A DNA stretch of 64,000 nt, taken from positions 124,001 through 188,000 of the forward strand of contig JAWQEG010000629.1 in the NCBI GenBank assembly GCA_033782935.1. The letters run 5' to 3'. This DNA is from Petrolisthes cinctipes. Taxonomy: Eukaryota; Arthropoda; Malacostraca; Decapoda; Porcellanidae. The notes under the pieces are model-generated. The model did no database searches. It saw nothing but the letters and a program-made list of their open reading frames with translations, and was not told where the DNA came from. A program made the translations under genes and the position numbers. Every line of letters starts with the position of its first letter. Position 1 is the first letter of the stretch. This document shows positions 61,615-64,000 of the stretch, in pieces.

Positions 61615-62898
61615 TACTCGTTCGTAGCTTTGTGCAAAATTCCTTGTATTTTTTTATATATTCTAACACAAGATATAATATGTGTTACAGATTAAATATG
61701 TATATATGTAATGTATGTACATAGGCTATGTACAGTATGTATAGATTGTGTATACACTGATGAAAATAATGACAAGATGAGGAAGATATGTGTGTGTATG
61801 TACACTTGTGATACATAATTTCTGACCAGAGCGTGATGAGCAGAAAGCTTCGAATCGCCTGGTATTGTTCATTTTCCCCCACCCAGTACACCTATAGAGG
61901 CTGAGTTCGAATGCTGGGTATGTGTGTGTGGTGCCTGCTGTTCGTATGAATGATGGAGATGTATTGGTATAACATGTCACCCCACCATAACCCTTATAGC
62001 CTTGGTGTGTATTGCCTGTAGTAATGTGGCCAATAGTGTTACACCTCTCTATCACCTTTTTCTTGCGCTATATGACCTCGCTGTTTCGACGCCTTATATC
62101 AATCAATAAAACACGTCACCATCAGACCTCATAATTTACCATATACTTGTCCCTACAAGTTAGTCATACTTATTAATCTGTGATGATGCCATTAGTCATT
62201 ATATAGAACTATAAAAACAGTTTACAAGCGTTATGAACATTATAATTTTACACTGTTTCTATACAGCTCCAACCAAGGCTAAAGTGATAAAGAGAAATTT
62301 ATCTTTACAAAGTAAACTTTTACACACCTCAAAGTGACAATTGACTGGATATTTTTTGTAATGTCAAGGACCACTTATGGATGGAACAAGGCTCATCCGT
62401 TGATGTTATTAGTTTACCCAAGGGAGTTTCAATTTACCCGTCCCTCAGCTACCCAACAAGAGTAAACCAGTAACACAATGTACAGCTGGCCACACTTCTG
62501 TGAGGTCCACCCAGAGTGAGAGGGAGAGGTAAGGACGGATTTACAAGAGAGGTAAAAAAATATTCTTGCCGAAGTGAGAGATGGAATCTTTAATAAAAGT
62601 ACGAAGATACACCTGGTTATCAACTATTTATATATTGACATTTATATCGGTTATTAACATTAAAAGTAAATAAACTTTTTATGATTATGATGTAACACTA
62701 AAACAACCGATATAATCTTATCGTATACGTTATTCCTATTGTATTTAAAGGTTATTATCAAGCATCAACGCTTTACTGTAAAATACATACACAATAAGAA
62801 TCTTGAAGCAGAATACTCTTTATTAAATGAAATAAATGTGAATACCTTCATATTGGATGTAGTAAGTGTTGATATCACTAACACACACCTTCATATCT
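61615..62898. other. Intergenic stretch, no gene recognised
   Basis: AT-rich, with scattered GT-rich words at 61720..61800. A B-box-like GAGTTCGAATGC near 61902 has no matching A box or tRNA fold. Confidence 0.45.
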
Positions 62899-63949
62899 CC
62901 CGTATCCAGTGATACCTAACGAGTTTTTAAACATAGTGTCAAATATCAAGGCTCGTATTATCCCCCACGTGATAGCAGCCTTGTAATATTCTGAACATCC
63001 TTAATTAGCCTGTTGTATTAAATATTTGATATTTTATTATGAATCCCTTGGTATGTCATCTGTCTCTTGGTAGCAAAAATATTATTTTTGCTCTGTATCT
63101 CTCTTCTGTGTGCATATATACAGTGTATACTTATATATGCCAGTACACACACACATAACATAATAATGTTGGTGACAGCTAGAGGTTCTATTTGATTTAT
63201 CTGTCATTTGTTACAAGAGAATTATATTCATAATTATTTAAATACTATAATAGTTCCATCAAGTAATGCAGGGGATGAACAGATGAGGTTTTATCGGACA
63301 ACATGTTAATTAAGAAACTGGCAACATTTTCAGCATTTTTAAAATTCTAACTTTATTGAAGGCGAGTTAAGGTCTGAAATCCTGTATTTTCCATCATACA
63401 ACCCCCTCCCACTACTCACACTGTTGAATTTGATGCCGTATTGGTCCTTACTGTCTTCTGCTACAAGGTTGAAATTAGTATGAATCTCCGGATATACACT
63501 GCCTCGTGAACTGACTGACTTACAGTACACATCTTCAGGTCGTCAGGACTGCCAACATGTTTGAGAAGGAATATTTCCACCCTCCGTCTTCAATACCTTT
63601 ACCTGTTTAGTGGTTTTCAACCAACTCATAATCGGCTTCGATAATCAAAACAAATGTGGGCTAAAGAGACTAGAGTTAACGTCAGTCTATAAATTAATGA
63701 TGTGCAACAAAAATTACGGTTGACAATCCTGTGAGTGTGAAGCTCAACGGCCTCTCCTCAGTAAGTATTATCTGCTTAAATAAATATTGTTGCTACCAAG
63801 AGACTGATGATATACCAAGGGATTCGTAATAAAATACCAATACAACAGGCTAATTAAAAATATTTAGAATATTGGAAGGCTGCTATCACGTAAGGTATAA
63901 TGTGAGCCTTAATATTTGACGTTAAGTATAGGTAACACTAGATACGGGG
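62899..63949. mobile_element. Roughly 1.05 kb element with about 170 bp inverted ends
   Basis: The left arm (62899..63085: CCCGTATCCAGTGATACC, GTGATAGCAGCCTT, TTAATTAGCCTGTTGTATT, AATCCCTTGGTAT, CTCTTGGTAGCAA) recurs inverted at 63780..63949. The interior, about 700 bp, has no ORF that I recognise. The target duplication is not clear. Confidence 0.8.
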
Positions 63950-64000
63950 GCCTCCATATGGAAGTGTGTATTATTAATAGTGGTATCAAGACTTTCTACA

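Noticed and set aside
62429..62623. 64-residue minus ORF with hydrophobic start
   Set aside because: No homology recognised, no splice partners, isolated in AT-rich sequence; could be chance.

Overview
The window looks like part of an arthropod genome, most likely a decapod crustacean. That is inferred from the intron-rich gene with short exons, the very high load of dinucleotide microsatellites, and the dense mixture of RTE- and jockey/CR1-like LINE remnants, pogo-like elements, hAT-like elements and snapback MITEs. Species was not determined.

One protein-coding gene is supported. It lies on the minus strand and fills 877..48720. I reconstructed 58 coding exons from splice signals, and reading frame is kept across every junction. 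It encodes about 3,070 residues: a signal peptide (exon 1, 48654..48720) followed by 18 consecutive MAM domains joined by short linkers, three of them rich in Thr/Pro. The last MAM domain is cut by the left edge of the window, so the 3' end of the gene lies outside. No LDL-receptor A, membrane or other domain was seen. The product should be a very large secreted or cell-surface adhesion-type protein resembling the MAM-repeat part of MALRD1/MAMDC4-type proteins.

Layout from left to right: 1..866 is part of a DNA element of unknown type. 877..7115 holds MAM18 to mid-MAM16, with a 2.5 kb long-TIR element (2801..5318) carrying a nested pogo-like element. 7236..11095 is an RTE-like LINE interrupted by a MITE. 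11336..35593 holds most of the MAM exons, with intronic pogo-like elements (14683..15853, 23758..24653, 25154..26061), a second RTE copy (about 16526..18150) and an hAT-like MITE (32011..32688). 35776..37889 is a TIR element split by a jockey-like LINE with a 14 bp target-site duplication. 38027..48720 holds MAM3, MAM2, MAM1 and the signal-peptide exon, with MITEs and CT/ATT microsatellites in the introns.

From 48721 to 64000 I see no gene. This stretch holds long GA/CT/CA microsatellites and a CCCTCC-type tract (49.2 to 53.8 kb), a 149 bp higher-order minisatellite lying between inverted flanks (54862..56279), LINE remnants, a four-layer nest of mobile elements (58397..60245), and a roughly 1 kb element with long inverted ends (62899..63949).

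The main points of interest are the size and regularity of the MAM array, the repeated tandem duplication of sequence spanning its exon-intron junctions, mobile-element ends lying within about 20 bp of its splice sites, and a TTAA-flanked MITE family present in more than a dozen copies.
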